Part shown: piece after piece, positions 25,459-35,146 of the stretch
Numbering within the stretch: position 1 is the first letter of the stretch
How the letters are laid out: the number at the start of each line of letters is the position of its first letter
Source: Paenibacillus sp. URB8-2
Lineage (GTDB): Bacteria; Bacillota; Bacilli; Paenibacillales; Paenibacillaceae
Length of the DNA: 64,000 nucleotides
Reading direction: 5' to 3'
Assembly (NCBI RefSeq): GCF_013393385.1
Contig: NZ_AP023239.1
Location: forward strand, 3,100,001-3,164,000
Made by a program: the position numbers and the translations under genes
Notes under the pieces: generated by a model
Database searches by the model: none
What the model saw: only the letters and a program-made list of their open reading frames with translations
Told to the model about the DNA's origin: nothing

Positions 25459-25536
25459 CTATTTCACTCCCCTGCCTTCAGTTTATCAAGGCAGCAGGAG
25501 ACCTGCTGCGACATGCCGCTCATTGCCCTGCGAGAA

Positions 25537-28011
25537 TTAGGCGGCTTCGCGCAGACGCTCGGCAAGCGGAGAACGGCAGACTTTCCGGTACGCGAGGACC
25601 GGAGCAGTCAGACATACCACGGCTACTAGTAAGATTACCGCCGCAAGTGGAACTGCCGGGAACGTATAAACCGCATACGTCGCTTCCTGGCTGAACAGGC
25701 GAAACGCGCCGTAGCCCAGCGCATTCCCAAACGCGGTGACAAGCAAGATGGAGATAAGGGCATACCAGGCTCCCTCAAGCAGCAGCAGCTTTTTAATCTG
25801 CCGCGACGTCATCCCGATGCTCTCCAGTACCGCCAGCTCAGCCTTTCTCGCCAGAACGCCCGTAACCGTAATGTTGACAAAATTAAGCAGGCCGATCAGA
25901 GCGAGAATCATCGAAAGTCCCCCGCCGAGGATATAGAAGGCCAGCTTGGCCGATCGGACTAGCTTCATCATGTCCATTCTGGATTCCAGTTTCAGATCAC
26001 TGTTTCCGGTAATTGCCGCTTTGACCTGTTCAGCGATTGCGCTCCAGTCTTTCCGATCCGCATCAAAGGACACCTTATAGATGATCGGATCCTTTAATAT
26101 TTGCTTCATGGCGGTTTGGCTGATGTATACGGTGGGGGCCATGCCACGAACCAGTCCAGCGAAACTAGCAATGCCGCCAATTTCCAGCTCCGTTTCTTTT
26201 GCAGCGCCGTTAACCTTCATGGTAAAGCGGTCTCCGGTCTTGAAAGCGGGTATATCGCCATCCAGTAGGGCCACCTCGCCGCGCTCAAAACGCTCCGCGT
26301 TGACGGGAGACGGCAGCTTCTCATTCGCCTCACGAAAGTCGGCCGGGTCAAGCCCTATCACATACCCCGGTAACATATCGGGACTTTTCTCAATATCGGC
26401 TTCCCCCGAGCTGCCTCCCATATATCGCGCCTTGAATTGATCCATGTATTCTCCGAACACCTTCGGATCATAATTCACCACGGTATTCCCGAGATAAGTG
26501 GTTCTAATGTCTTTTGCCCCGGGAATCGACTTGATCTTCGTCAATAGCTCGGGTGAAACAGCTTGCCTATCCCCGGTATTCCATCCGGACCCATTGCTCA
26601 GTTCAAAATCATTAGACATATAATCGGCGACAAAATGTTCCGGATTCATGCTAAGCACCAGCGTATTGATAATCAGAAAGGTAGTCAAGCCGAGAAATAG
26701 AGATAAAAACACAACGAACGCCAGTTTTTTGATCCTGAAAATGTTGCGCAGCGCCATCCGATGCAGCTTCGAAGCGCCGCTGCCGCTCCGCGCTTTTGAA
26801 GAGGGGGTGATTCCGGTGTATTTGGCCGCTTCAATGGGCGAGATTTTTCCGGCAACCCTGGCCGGCTTGACACAGCTGACCATCGTCGTGATCAAGGCAA
26901 ACAAAGCCGCTCCCACAAAAATAACCGGATGAAACGATAAGCTTCCACCAGTGGGCAAATCGAGCGTCTTCAAGGCCATCGGCACAATTCCGAAGGAAGT
27001 TGCCGCTCCGGCGATTAAGCCCGTTGGAATGCCGATCAGCGCCATCCTCAGCGCCTGCTTTCGGATCATGGTCCGGATTTGCCGGCGCGTGACGCCGATT
27101 GTTTTAAGCAGACCATAAAACCGGGCATCGCCCGCTACCGATATGTACAGCACATTATAAATCAGCAGATAGCCGCTAAGCATAATAAACAGAACCAGTC
27201 CCCCATAACCGATAAGCGTCGCCATGCTGCCGCTATCCAGACTTTTTTTATTGGATACAGCGTTCAGTTTCTGGCCTTGGTGAAGCCCCAGATCCTGTTG
27301 CAGCTTCTCTATAAGTTGTTCCGTATCCTTACTTGTAAATAAAATGGAAGCTGTACCGGAGGTTTGAATCGCTGCCCCGCTGTCTTTCATAAACGGCTCG
27401 GATACAAGCAGACTGCCTCCGTCTCCGGGGCGAAGCTGCGAATAATCTTTGAACCATCCGGTAAGTTTAAACGTCTCATTATGCCGGACCGGCTTTCCAT
27501 CGGCAGTGACATTATATTGTAGCGGAACACTCATCCCGATTTCGGGCTTGTCGATACCCATTTGCCGAAGCAAATCCAGCGGAACGGCGATCTCATTCCG
27601 GGCAGCGGGATAGGTTCCCTTCCATTCAGAAATGGCAGGCATTCGCATATCGTTCCATTCGGCGGTATCATACCAGACCATTTGGACCGCCTCCTCCGGG
27701 TTTCCGGAAGTTCCGTCCGCAGCGCCAATCCCCGCCTGAAGTCCGACCGCCTTGACATAATCGAGTTTCTTAGTCTTTCGAAGCTGTTCTTCTGTCGGCG
27801 CGGTCAGCACGGCCTGGGCCTTCGTACCGGCCAATTTAATCTCCTGTTCATCGAATGATTTGACTACGCTCATCCCGATGCTGAAGAAAGAGGTAATCAG
27901 CCATGTTGTCAAAAAAATAGCCAGCACTACAACCCCGTTTCTCGCGCGGCTCATTCTCATGCTACCGGCTGCCAGCCTGTTTACGGCTGTCTTAGTGTTG
28001 TTGCGAAACAT
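25537..28011 (-). CDS. FtsX-type ABC transporter permease
   Basis: The ATG used overlaps the ATPase gene by 20 bp and gives 824 residues. There are two FtsX modules: a first helix, a large extracellular domain, three helices near residues 260-390, then a second helix at ~435, another extracellular domain and three C-terminal helices. Such permeases export or sense peptides and lipids, as in antibiotic-peptide detoxification. The adjacent two-component system supports that role. Confidence 0.9.
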   Translation of the reverse strand: MFRNNTKTAVNRLAAGSMRMSRARNGVVVLAIFLTTWLITSFFSIGMSVVKSFDEQEIKLAGTKAQAVLTAPTEEQLRKTKKLDYVKAVGLQAGIGAADGTSGNPEEAVQMVWYDTAEWNDMRMPAISEWKGTYPAARNEIAVPLDLLRQMGIDKPEIGMSVPLQYNVTADGKPVRHNETFKLTGWFKDYSQLRPGDGGSLLVSEPFMKDSGAAIQTSGTASILFTSKDTEQLIEKLQQDLGLHQGQKLNAVSNKKSLDSGSMATLIGYGGLVLFIMLSGYLLIYNVLYISVAGDARFYGLLKTIGVTRRQIRTMIRKQALRMALIGIPTGLIAGAATSFGIVPMALKTLDLPTGGSLSFHPVIFVGAALFALITTMVSCVKPARVAGKISPIEAAKYTGITPSSKARSGSGASKLHRMALRNIFRIKKLAFVVFLSLFLGLTTFLIINTLVLSMNPEHFVADYMSNDFELSNGSGWNTGDRQAVSPELLTKIKSIPGAKDIRTTYLGNTVVNYDPKVFGEYMDQFKARYMGGSSGEADIEKSPDMLPGYVIGLDPADFREANEKLPSPVNAERFERGEVALLDGDIPAFKTGDRFTMKVNGAAKETELEIGGIASFAGLVRGMAPTVYISQTAMKQILKDPIIYKVSFDADRKDWSAIAEQVKAAITGNSDLKLESRMDMMKLVRSAKLAFYILGGGLSMILALIGLLNFVNITVTGVLARKAELAVLESIGMTSRQIKKLLLLEGAWYALISILLVTAFGNALGYGAFRLFSQEATYAVYTFPAVPLAAVILLVAVVCLTAPVLAYRKVCRSPLAERLREAA

Positions 28012-28687
28012 GATGAACCCGTCCTTCCGCAATCTGCCCGTCTTCGATCCGAATCACCCTGTCGGCCATCAAGGCGATTTCCTCATTATGGGTAATCATA
28101 ACCATCGTCTGGTTAAATTGCCGGCTGGTCACCTTCAATAACCCGATCACTTCCTGGCCCGTGACGCTGTCCAGATTGCCGGTCGGCTCGTCCGCCAGGA
28201 TAAAAGAAGGCTTGGCCGCAAGCGCCCTGGCTATCGCGACCCGCTGCTGCTGGCCACCTGAAAGCTGGCCCGGGAGGCGGTGGAGCAGCGCCGCCAATCC
28301 AAGCGTTTCAGCGATATGAGCAATAAACTCCCCATCGGGACGGTTGCCGTCCAGTTCAATGGGCAGAACGATGTTGTCGTATACATTCAGAACCGGCACC
28401 AGATTGTACTGCTGGAAGATGAACCCGATATTCCGTCTGCGGAAGACGGTCAGCTCGTCGTCGTTTAGCGCATAAATATCCTTGCCGCCGATCAAGACTT
28501 TCCCTTCGGTCGGCCGGTCCAATCCCCCGAGCAGATGCAGCAAAGTTGACTTCCCGCTTCCGGACGTTCCGACAACAGCCGCAAATTCTCCATTCTGTAT
28601 TTCCAGATCCACTCCTCGAAGCGCCCGAACTACATTGGGCGCCTTGCCGTAATTTTTGATCAGGCCACTTGCCTGTAAAATGGACAT
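27992..28687 (-). CDS. ABC transporter ATP-binding protein, MacB/LolD type
   Basis: This 231-residue ATPase has Walker [11 protein letters not shown]-loop [13 protein letters not shown], signature [15 protein letters not shown], Walker [13 protein letters not shown] and H-loop MITHNEE. It is the first gene of the ATPase-permease-regulator-kinase unit. GGAGATGGGGAA precedes the ATG. Confidence 0.94.
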   Translation of the reverse strand: MSILQASGLIKNYGKAPNVVRALRGVDLEIQNGEFAAVVGTSGSGKSTLLHLLGGLDRPTEGKVLIGGKDIYALNDDELTVFRRRNIGFIFQQYNLVPVLNVYDNIVLPIELDGNRPDGEFIAHIAETLGLAALLHRLPGQLSGGQQQRVAIARALAAKPSFILADEPTGNLDSVTGQEVIGLLKVTSRQFNQTMVMITHNEEIALMADRVIRIEDGQIAEGRVHHVSQQH

Positions 28688-28789
28688 TTCCCCATCTCCT
28701 TTTCCCTATGTATTGGGTACACGTCCCATTATATTGGATAGTTCTTACATTCCCGTGACAAAATCGTTCCATTCAGGATCATCCAATGA

Positions 28790-28842
28790 TGAAGAAACGG
28801 CTTCACCTTCCTATTACAGGAGGGCGAAGCCGTTTCGCTATG
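28790..28842 (+). repeat. Hairpin related to module 1 of the dispersed repeat
   Basis: GAAACGGCTTC pairs perfectly with GAAGCCGTTTC. It shares AAGAAACGGCTTC and a TCCT...AGGA interior with copies A-C but lacks module 2. It lies behind the SsuA-like gene and could act as its terminator on the minus strand. Confidence 0.55.
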
Positions 28843-28900
28843 AGAGTATTTTATTTCGGGTTCCGCAACGCGGATAGATCGCGCACGGCTTGAATAAGGT

Positions 28901-29974
28901 TTAGCTGCTGAACTGCGTAGTGACGATATCGTCAGTCTTGACCTCATCCTTCTTCAGCGTGCCGGACTGAACCAGATCGTCAATCCACGGCTGGAAGAGC
29001 TCGGTTGGCAGTCCCTTGTCGGTAAAGTAATAATGGGTTGCGTTTACCGGTTGTCCGATATATTCGGCGGTCAGCTTGACGGACTCGTCCGTATTCGCAT
29101 TGATCCAATTTTGAGCTTTCTTGATGGCATTGACGAAGCGTTGTACGGCTTCCGGGTTCTCCTCAATAAATTTGTCGGTAAAGTAATAAACGGAAGCGCC
29201 TGAAGCCGCACCTAGCCCCGTATCCTGAGAGTCGGCAAGCACGGTAAGTTTGGAATCATTAGCCAGCTTGTAGAAAGGCGGGTGAATGCCAGCGATATCG
29301 AGATTGCCTTGTTGAACAGCCTGAATGGCAGCCGTATCCGATTCAAAAGCGACATATTGAATTTGGCTTGGGTCCAGTCCTTCTTTTCTGAAAACCTCAT
29401 TGAAAATAAAGGTGCTGCAGTTTGGCGCAGTCCCGCTGACCGTAATTTTAGCTCCTTTTTTCGATTCGACATACTCTTTCAATGATTTGCCGGCAAATGA
29501 CTCACTCGTTACATACCGCATATGACGGAATTTGGGATCTACACTATCCGGCGGGTCCACTTCGCCCAGCGTAACGGCCTTGACCTTGGCTCCGCCAGCC
29601 ACATATGTAGCCAATGTATTGGGCAATGTCGCTCCGATATCATTGGTTCCGTTGAGAATGGCCGGAAGCTTCTGTTCTGTTTTCAACTCGCCCGTGTATT
29701 TGACTTCGAGACCTTCCTCTGCGAAAAATCCTTTTTTCTCGGCGATAACCCAAGGCGTTGAGGAGCAGTTCAATTTGGTATCGGTTTTAAGTGTGATTAC
29801 CTTTTTGCCAGAGGAGGTCGCATTATAATTTGAATCCTTGAGATTTTTTAAGCCAGCCGCACCTTGGATTGTGTCAGATGTTCTTCCATAATAAGTTCCG
29901 ATCCCTATGCCTGCCGCAACAACTACGGCCAAAGAACCGATAATAATCAAATTTGTCTTCTTCTTGTTTGCCAT
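28901..29974 (-). CDS. SsuA/NMT1-like ABC substrate-binding protein
   Basis: This 357-residue protein has an N-terminal membrane anchor (LIIIGSLAVVVAAGIGIG) without a lipobox cysteine, then the periplasmic-binding fold of the nitrate/sulfonate/taurine group (PWVIAEKKGFFAEEGLEV, NDIGATLPNTLA, KITVSGTAPNCS). It follows two permease genes in the same direction. No ATPase gene is nearby. The ligand cannot be read from the sequence; sulfonates are only one option. Confidence 0.87.
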   Translation of the reverse strand: MANKKKTNLIIIGSLAVVVAAGIGIGTYYGRTSDTIQGAAGLKNLKDSNYNATSSGKKVITLKTDTKLNCSSTPWVIAEKKGFFAEEGLEVKYTGELKTEQKLPAILNGTNDIGATLPNTLATYVAGGAKVKAVTLGEVDPPDSVDPKFRHMRYVTSESFAGKSLKEYVESKKGAKITVSGTAPNCSTFIFNEVFRKEGLDPSQIQYVAFESDTAAIQAVQQGNLDIAGIHPPFYKLANDSKLTVLADSQDTGLGAASGASVYYFTDKFIEENPEAVQRFVNAIKKAQNWINANTDESVKLTAEYIGQPVNATHYYFTDKGLPTELFQPWIDDLVQSGTLKKDEVKTDDIVTTQFSS

Positions 29975-30016
29975 TTCCTAATAACCTCCTGAATTTTTTA
30001 ATTTAATTTGAACCGC

Positions 30017-30793
30017 CTAATGAATTTGAACCGCTTCTTTCCATACCAGAAAGTGCTTCTTCAACCTGCCAAATAAAAGATTGATAAGGATGGACAACAC
30101 CGTAATATAGAGAATGATGCCGTACATTAGCGGCAATTGATACTTTGTTGTGGCGCTGATATAATACCAGCCCAGTCCTGTGCTGGCCCCGATGACTTCC
30201 GAGGCGATAATCATGAAGAAGGATAATTGGGCCGCAATTTCAACGCCGGTGAAGATGTTGGGCAGCGCATACGGCAGGATTACCTTGATAAAAAGCTCTC
30301 GTCTCGTCGCGCCCATCGACCTTGCTGCGCGTATTAGCGAATAGTCGACGGCTCTCGCTCCGGCCATAGTATTGAACAGCAGCGGCCATAGGGTAGCCCA
30401 GAATACAACCGCCACTTTCTCGGCTGTGCCAATCCCGAAAAAGATCATAAATATAGGAATGATCGCAAATGGATTCAATTTCTCGCACATCCGAAAAAAG
30501 GGCAGCAGCAGCTTCTCGGCAGATTGGAAAAATGTTCCCAATATAAAACCTAACGGAAGGGCAACGAGAATGGAAAGAGCGAAGCCCATGCCAACTCTTC
30601 CTAGGCTAATCGCCGTTTGTTCAAACAGCAGATCGGAGGTTGCCGCTGTCCAAAGGCTTATAATAACCTCTGACGGCGGGGCAATTACCCCTTTTGGCAC
30701 CAGTCCGGCTCCGATTTCCCAGAAGATAAAGAACAGAATAATCGGAATGCTTCCAAAACCAATTTTTCTTATATTTGACCAGAACGAGCTCAT
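30017..30793 (-). CDS. ABC permease, SsuC/TauC-like (second)
   Basis: This 258-residue protein has about six membrane helices and the EAA-type loop ARSMGATRRELFIKVILPYALPNI (core RSMGATRRELF) that docks on an ATPase. It lies between another permease and a binding protein. The two permeases probably form a heterodimer. Confidence 0.9.
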   Translation of the reverse strand: MSSFWSNIRKIGFGSIPIILFFIFWEIGAGLVPKGVIAPPSEVIISLWTAATSDLLFEQTAISLGRVGMGFALSILVALPLGFILGTFFQSAEKLLLPFFRMCEKLNPFAIIPIFMIFFGIGTAEKVAVVFWATLWPLLFNTMAGARAVDYSLIRAARSMGATRRELFIKVILPYALPNIFTGVEIAAQLSFFMIIASEVIGASTGLGWYYISATTKYQLPLMYGIILYITVLSILINLLFGRLKKHFLVWKEAVQIH

Positions 30794-30831
30794 GTGTTTT
30801 GTTACCTCACTGTCTATTAAGTCTTCTGATG

Positions 30832-31617
30832 CTAGACGGTTTGTTCCTCCGCTACCTCTTTCCAGTCAACGATATTCTCTTCCAGAAAATCCAGAATGAA
30901 ATTCAGCAGCGCTCCGACTGCAGCCACGATCACGGCCCCGAGATAAATCCGTTCGATGAATCCCATGCTCTGCGCATTGTGAATGAGCCAGCCCAGCCCT
31001 TTATCAGCACCCATGCTCTCCGCGCCAATCAGCATGAAGAAGCTCATCGTGAGACCTGTGCGCATGCCGGTCATAATCGCCGGAAAAGCTGCCGGAAGCA
31101 CCACCTTGAAAAAAATCTCAATACGGCTGGCATTCATGGCTTTGGCTGCACGAACGAGAAGCGGATCAACTTGGCTTATTCCGGCAATGGAAGTGAACAG
31201 AATGGGCCAAAAGGACGACCAGAAGATCACTGTATAGATCCCCCCTTCCCCAATGCCGATAATAATGACGAATACGGGAAAGAGAATATAAGGCGGAATC
31301 TGGGAAAGAAACAGGGTGAACGGTTTAATGAACCGGGCCAGCCACGGCAGCGCGCCAGCCAGTATAAATCCGAGAGGCAGGGCCAGGAACGTGGACAGTA
31401 AGAAGCCTACAAACACCCTTTTCAGACTTATAGCAATATACAGCAGAATATTTACTAGGCCCAAATCCGCTCCAACCTTAATAACTCTGGAAAAAGGAGG
31501 GACGAAAACGGCACTGACCCAACCAAGTCTGGGAGCAAGCTCCCAAATAACGATAACCAAAAATAACAGATAGTAGCTTGTCAGCGCATTATGAATCGAC
31601 TTCAATGCCTTAATCAT
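30832..31617 (-). CDS. ABC permease, SsuC/TauC-like (first)
   Basis: This 261-residue permease has six helices and the EAA loop AAKAMNASRIEIFFKVVLPAAFP (core AKAMNASRIEIF). It opens the importer operon. The ribosome binding site is weak. A ~290-nt leader with alternative hairpins precedes it. Confidence 0.9.
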   Translation of the reverse strand: MIKALKSIHNALTSYYLLFLVIVIWELAPRLGWVSAVFVPPFSRVIKVGADLGLVNILLYIAISLKRVFVGFLLSTFLALPLGFILAGALPWLARFIKPFTLFLSQIPPYILFPVFVIIIGIGEGGIYTVIFWSSFWPILFTSIAGISQVDPLLVRAAKAMNASRIEIFFKVVLPAAFPAIMTGMRTGLTMSFFMLIGAESMGADKGLGWLIHNAQSMGFIERIYLGAVIVAAVGALLNFILDFLEENIVDWKEVAEEQTV

Positions 31618-32083
31618 GTGAGTATCAGTCCATTCTGATGGGTAGAATTGATAATCAGGTCTCTAGAAATAACATTTTCTCGTTGTTAGATGAATTCAGT
31701 ATTGAATACAGCATCAATCTGCAATCCCGTTTCTATGAACTCCCCTTTCTCTATAAAAAATCTAATCATGATGCCTTCTTACCTTCCTTCGGTTAAGCCC
31801 GCTTCCAAAGAAAGCAAGAAGGCCGGCCCCACAACCTTTACAGGTCAGGAGTCGGCCTCTGGAATACCAGTCAGCTTAATAAAACCTTACTTTGTTTATC
31901 GGAATTATATTATTTATCCTAACGGTCGTCTGCTTAACTGTCAATCGTTCATCTCACACTGTCAACAAGCTGTAATACTTTACATTCATTTTCGGAAAAA
32001 GAAACTTTTTTCACAGACAATCGTCATAATGTCAATTCCCGCTATTGCCGCCCGGCAGACGGGAATAGGCTTAATTCGGCTCA
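31618..32083 (-). promoter_or_regulatory. 466-bp gap: importer promoter and structured leader
   Basis: On the minus strand TTGACA, 17 bp, TAGGAT form a promoter near 31910-31960. The leader holds two exclusive stems: AGGCCGAC/CGGCCTT (31851-31858 with 31819-31825) and GCCTTCTTGC/GTAAGAAGGC (31814-31823 with 31773-31782), the latter upstream of a T6 run at 31755-31760. Near 32040-32060 an ATTCCCG/CGGGAAT hairpin may end queE transcription. No coding region was seen, and no S-box, T-box or guanidine-I consensus was found. Confidence 0.5.
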
Positions 32084-32809
32084 TTATTTTCCTCGTTTGT
32101 TATGCCAGATCAGCGCATGAAGCTGCGGGAGAACGCGTGCGGCGTTCATATCGGGATCGGCAATCACCTTGTTGAACAGCCATTCCAGCTTGTTCAGCAG
32201 ACGCGACGAAATGTCGCCTTCCTCCGTAACGTTCTCGTTTCCGGGTTGAAGAAAGAACGGAACGTCGGGATAACGATGATGAACCCGGGCTGCATAGTTG
32301 TAGTCCTCGTCATCAAAGACAACCACCTTCAAGCTGTGATTGCCCGTCCCGCTTGTATGAACCCGCTCCATAATGCCGTCCAGCGCTTCCCAATCGGTTG
32401 ACATCCCCGAGCTTGGCGGCTTCGGACTAATCGTAAGAGCGTCCACCTTCAGGAACCAATCCTGCCACCGGCTGCCCTGGGTTTCAATCGCCGCCTTGAT
32501 GCCGCGTTCATGGAGCAGGTCGATCAGCTCGGACAGCCCTTCGCCGATCAACGCCGGATTTCCGCCGGAAATCGTAACGCAGTCGAAGCGGTTGCCTCCA
32601 AGCTCGGTCAGACCGGACATGATTTCTTCCGCATCCATCATGACCCGTTTGTCTTTACTGCTGCCATCCCATGTAAAAGCGGAGTCGCACCAGGAGCAGC
32701 GGTAATCGCAGCCGTACGTGCGGACGAACATCGTCTTGACGCCGATGACCGCGCCTTCTCCCTGGATGGTCGGCCCAAACATTTCAATTACCGGAATTTT
32801 GGTGCTCAT
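32084..32809 (-). CDS. queE: 7-carboxy-7-deazaguanine synthase
   Basis: This 241-residue radical SAM enzyme converts carboxytetrahydropterin to CDG in queuosine/preQ1 synthesis. The cluster motif is CX3CX2C (Cys34, Cys38, Cys41 in TYGCDYRCSWCD), preceded by FGPTIQGEG. The ATG overlaps the queD stop (ATGA). A longer frame upstream of this ATG is not used. It is the last gene of queFCDE. Confidence 0.95.
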   Translation of the reverse strand: MSTKIPVIEMFGPTIQGEGAVIGVKTMFVRTYGCDYRCSWCDSAFTWDGSSKDKRVMMDAEEIMSGLTELGGNRFDCVTISGGNPALIGEGLSELIDLLHERGIKAAIETQGSRWQDWFLKVDALTISPKPPSSGMSTDWEALDGIMERVHTSGTGNHSLKVVVFDDEDYNYAARVHHRYPDVPFFLQPGNENVTEEGDISSRLLNKLEWLFNKVIADPDMNAARVLPQLHALIWHNKRGK

Positions 32810-33285
32810 AGGTCGCAGCCTCCATACAGCCGGTACGACGGACCCTCTTCGGGGACATCCTCGGCCAAGACTTCGGCCCAGGCCGTCGGCGTCTCCCACA
32901 GCTTGACGGAATACACCGGCAGGCCGCTCGTCTTCAGCGTATAAGCGATGTAGCTGGCCAGATTCTCGGCCGTCGTGCGGAAAGACAGCACCGCCGTCTT
33001 CGAGCCGCTCGCCTTAAGGCTCTCCAGAACAGGCTCGTCGCCTTTGGCAAGAAAAGCGTGATCCAGCCGGTTGACGACCTTCTCCTTCACCAACGCTTTA
33101 ATGTCGCCGAAATCGACGACAAAACCTTCGTCGGAACGTCCCTCTTCCGCGACCGGTCTGCCTTTTAGCATGACCTCCAGCTTATAGGTGTGCCCGTGAA
33201 CGTTGGCGCATTTTCCTTTATGGCCGACCAGTTGATGCGCCGCGTCGAACGAAAAGATTTTGCATACCGTAACTTCGCCTCGCAT
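32806..33285 (-). CDS. queD: 6-carboxytetrahydropterin synthase
   Basis: This 159-residue PTPS-family protein has zinc ligands His17, His30 and His32 (AAHQL, NVHGHTYKLEV) and the catalytic Cys26. It makes carboxytetrahydropterin from dihydroneopterin triphosphate. Its start overlaps the queC stop by one base (TGATG). Confidence 0.95.
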   Translation of the reverse strand: MRGEVTVCKIFSFDAAHQLVGHKGKCANVHGHTYKLEVMLKGRPVAEEGRSDEGFVVDFGDIKALVKEKVVNRLDHAFLAKGDEPVLESLKASGSKTAVLSFRTTAENLASYIAYTLKTSGLPVYSVKLWETPTAWAEVLAEDVPEEGPSYRLYGGCDL

Positions 33286-33947
33286 CAGCGGCCCACCGTC
33301 TTTCTAACCTCTTCATATTGCTTAAGCCCGCGGTTCCGCAGCTGACAGGCCGGACATTCGCCGCAGCCGCTCCCTTTGATTCCGTTATAGCAAGTCAGCG
33401 TATGCTCGCGGATATAATCGAACTGGCCAAGCTCGTCGGCCATCTGCCATGTTTCTTTTTTATCCAGCCACATCAGTGGGGTATGAATCACGAATTCGTA
33501 ATCCATCGAGAGGTTTAGGGTGACATTCAATGACTTTACAAATACATCCCGGCAGTCTGGGTAACCGCTGAAATCCGTCTGGCATACTCCGGTAACAATA
33601 TGATGGTATGAGAACTGTTTCGCAAGAATCGCCGCAAACGACAGGAACAGCAGATTCCGCCCGTCGACAAATGTACTTGGCAGCTCTCCGTCCTCTCCCG
33701 CCGAAATCTCGATATCCCCGCGTGTCAGGGCGTTCGGGGCCAGTTGGTTCAGCAAGCCTAGATCCAGAATATGCTGTTTTACATTGAAATGAGCGGCAAT
33801 TTCCTTGGCGACTTCAATTTCGGCCGCATGCCGCTGGTTATAGTTAAAGGTCACGACCTGTACTTCTTCAAACTGCTGCAAGGCCCATGCCAGGCATGTT
33901 GTGCTATCCTGCCCGCCGCTGAAGACGACCAACGCTTTTTTGTTCAT
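33285..33947 (-). CDS. queC: 7-cyano-7-deazaguanine synthase
   Basis: This 220-residue ATP-dependent ligase has the PP-loop SGGQDS at residues 10-15 and a C-terminal zinc cluster in [13 protein letters not shown]. It converts CDG to preQ0. AGGAGAGAT eight bases before the ATG, inside the end of queF, sets the start; an upstream extension of the frame lies within queF. Confidence 0.95.
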   Translation of the reverse strand: MNKKALVVFSGGQDSTTCLAWALQQFEEVQVVTFNYNQRHAAEIEVAKEIAAHFNVKQHILDLGLLNQLAPNALTRGDIEISAGEDGELPSTFVDGRNLLFLSFAAILAKQFSYHHIVTGVCQTDFSGYPDCRDVFVKSLNVTLNLSMDYEFVIHTPLMWLDKKETWQMADELGQFDYIREHTLTCYNGIKGSGCGECPACQLRNRGLKQYEEVRKTVGR

Positions 33948-33960
33948 TCCGAATCTCTCC

Positions 33961-34461
33961 TCATCGGTTGTCGATTTTCTCCGGGTATAAATCATGATTG
34001 ATGAGCCGGTGCTCGGCCATGGCCTCATATTTGGTTCCCGGACGGCCGTAGTTGCAGTAAGGATCAATGGAAATGCCGCCGCGCGGGGTGAACTTGCCCC
34101 ATACCTCGATGTAGCGGGGGTCCATCAGCTTGATCAGATCGTTCATGATAATGTTGACGCAGTCTTCGTGAAAATCGCCGTGATTACGGAAGCTGAACAG
34201 GTACAGCTTAAGCGATTTGGATTCGACCATCTTTTGCTCTGGAATGTACGAAATATACAGGGTGGCAAAATCGGGCTGTCCCGTAACGGGACACAGGCTC
34301 GTAAATTCCGGACAATTGAACTTCACAAAATAATCCCTTCCCGGATGCTTGTTGTCGAACATCTCCAGCACCTCGGGGTCATAACCGAAATTATACTTGG
34401 TTCCCTGGTTGCCCAGCAGCGTAACATCCGGCATTTCTTCCTTCAATCTTCCTTCTGACAT
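33961..34461 (-). CDS. queF: NADPH-dependent preQ0 reductase
   Basis: This 166-residue protein carries the nucleophile Cys57 in [14 protein letters not shown] and Asp64, with [10 protein letters not shown] further on. It reduces the nitrile preQ0 to preQ1. Length and motif match the single-domain Bacillus enzyme. GAGAGGG precedes the ATG. It is first in queFCDE, directly behind a preQ1 riboswitch. Confidence 0.95.
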   Translation of the reverse strand: MSEGRLKEEMPDVTLLGNQGTKYNFGYDPEVLEMFDNKHPGRDYFVKFNCPEFTSLCPVTGQPDFATLYISYIPEQKMVESKSLKLYLFSFRNHGDFHEDCVNIIMNDLIKLMDPRYIEVWGKFTPRGGISIDPYCNYGRPGTKYEAMAEHRLINHDLYPEKIDNR

Positions 34462-34562
34462 AACAAAAAATCCCTCTCTTTTCCATCGGCATCCTCCGCC
34501 GGTATTCGGAAAGAAGAACAAGACTTCATCAAACCTGATCCATGTAGACTAAGAATGTGAAA

Positions 34563-34592
34563 AATGGACATACCCGTCCCGGGCATATCGGA
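34563..34592 (-). terminator. Expression-platform hairpin of the preQ1 riboswitch
   Basis: ATGCCCG-GGA-CGGGTAT pairs and is followed by a T-rich stretch, suggesting transcription termination when preQ1 is bound. Confidence 0.6.
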
Positions 34593-34594
34593 TC

Positions 34595-34627
34595 TTAGTT
34601 TTTTATAGAGGGAGTTTGCGAACCTCT
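34595..34627 (-). ncRNA. preQ1 class I riboswitch aptamer
   Basis: On the minus strand AGAGGTTCG...ACTCCCTCT forms the short stem-loop and the A-rich tail AAAAAACTAA supplies the pseudoknot strand, matching the class I consensus. It precedes queFCDE and should switch the operon off when preQ1 is abundant. Confidence 0.92.
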
Positions 34628-34799
34628 CCTGCGAAATGCCACAGATATCTTCTTCAATTATTATTTATGCGTCTAGAACTATACCATAGGAAGCTCAAGC
34701 AAGGCAAGATATTGAGTGTATCCAGCATGCCTGAAGACGGAAGCCGCCCGCAGACGTAACAATAGATAATTATTTAGTCACCGGTATTAATATGCCGTA

Positions 34800-34827
34800 T
34801 TGACAGAACACTTCCTGAATATATAAT
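34800..34827 (+). promoter_or_regulatory. Promoter of the arsR-type gene (leaderless)
   Basis: TTGACA and TATAAT are separated by 16 bp. The -10 box ends only six bases before the ATG, so the transcript should begin at or next to the start codon. Confidence 0.8.
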
Positions 34828-34833
34828 AGTTCT

Positions 34834-35127
34834 ATGACTATTGAACAACTTGATGCTTCTGACGAATATCGTGTGCGCATCTTCAAGGCACTGGCCGACC
34901 ATACCCGTCTGCAAATCATTCGTACCCTGAAGGGCAGCCGTACCGAACTGAACTGCGGCGAGGTGGGTGAACGCTGTGAAGCCTCCAAATCGAACGCCTC
35001 TTATCATTTTCGCACCCTGAGGGAGGCAGGGCTTATTCTTGTAAGAAAGGAAGCTCAGACGAAATACATACAGCTTCATCAAGCGACGTTCGACACTTAT
35101 TTGCCCGGATTCCTGGATTCCTTGTAA
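34834..35127 (+). CDS. ArsR-family regulator, probably leaderless mRNA
   Basis: This 97-residue winged-helix protein has LADHTRLQIIRTLKG, CEVGERCEASKSNASYHFRTLREAGLI (core SKSNASYHFRTLREAG) and a C-terminal YIQLH strand. Cys41 and Cys48 flank the recognition region but there is no CxC metal motif, so the inducer may be organic or redox-related. There is no ribosome binding site; the promoter ends directly at the ATG. It probably represses itself and the downstream MFS gene. Confidence 0.88.
   Translation: MTIEQLDASDEYRVRIFKALADHTRLQIIRTLKGSRTELNCGEVGERCEASKSNASYHFRTLREAGLILVRKEAQTKYIQLHQATFDTYLPGFLDSL
34838..34850 (+). promoter_or_regulatory. ArsR operator motif at the start codon
   Basis: ACTATTGAACAAC begins inside codon 2 of the regulator gene. 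The same 13 bases occur in reverse complement at 35147-35159 before the MFS gene. Confidence 0.6.
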
Positions 35128-35146
35128 TCCGGTTTTTTATAACCAT

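Noticed and set aside
31618..32083. S-box, T-box or guanidine riboswitch before the sulfonate-type importer
   Set aside because: None of the conserved blocks of these classes was found on either strand; only generic alternative hairpins are supported.
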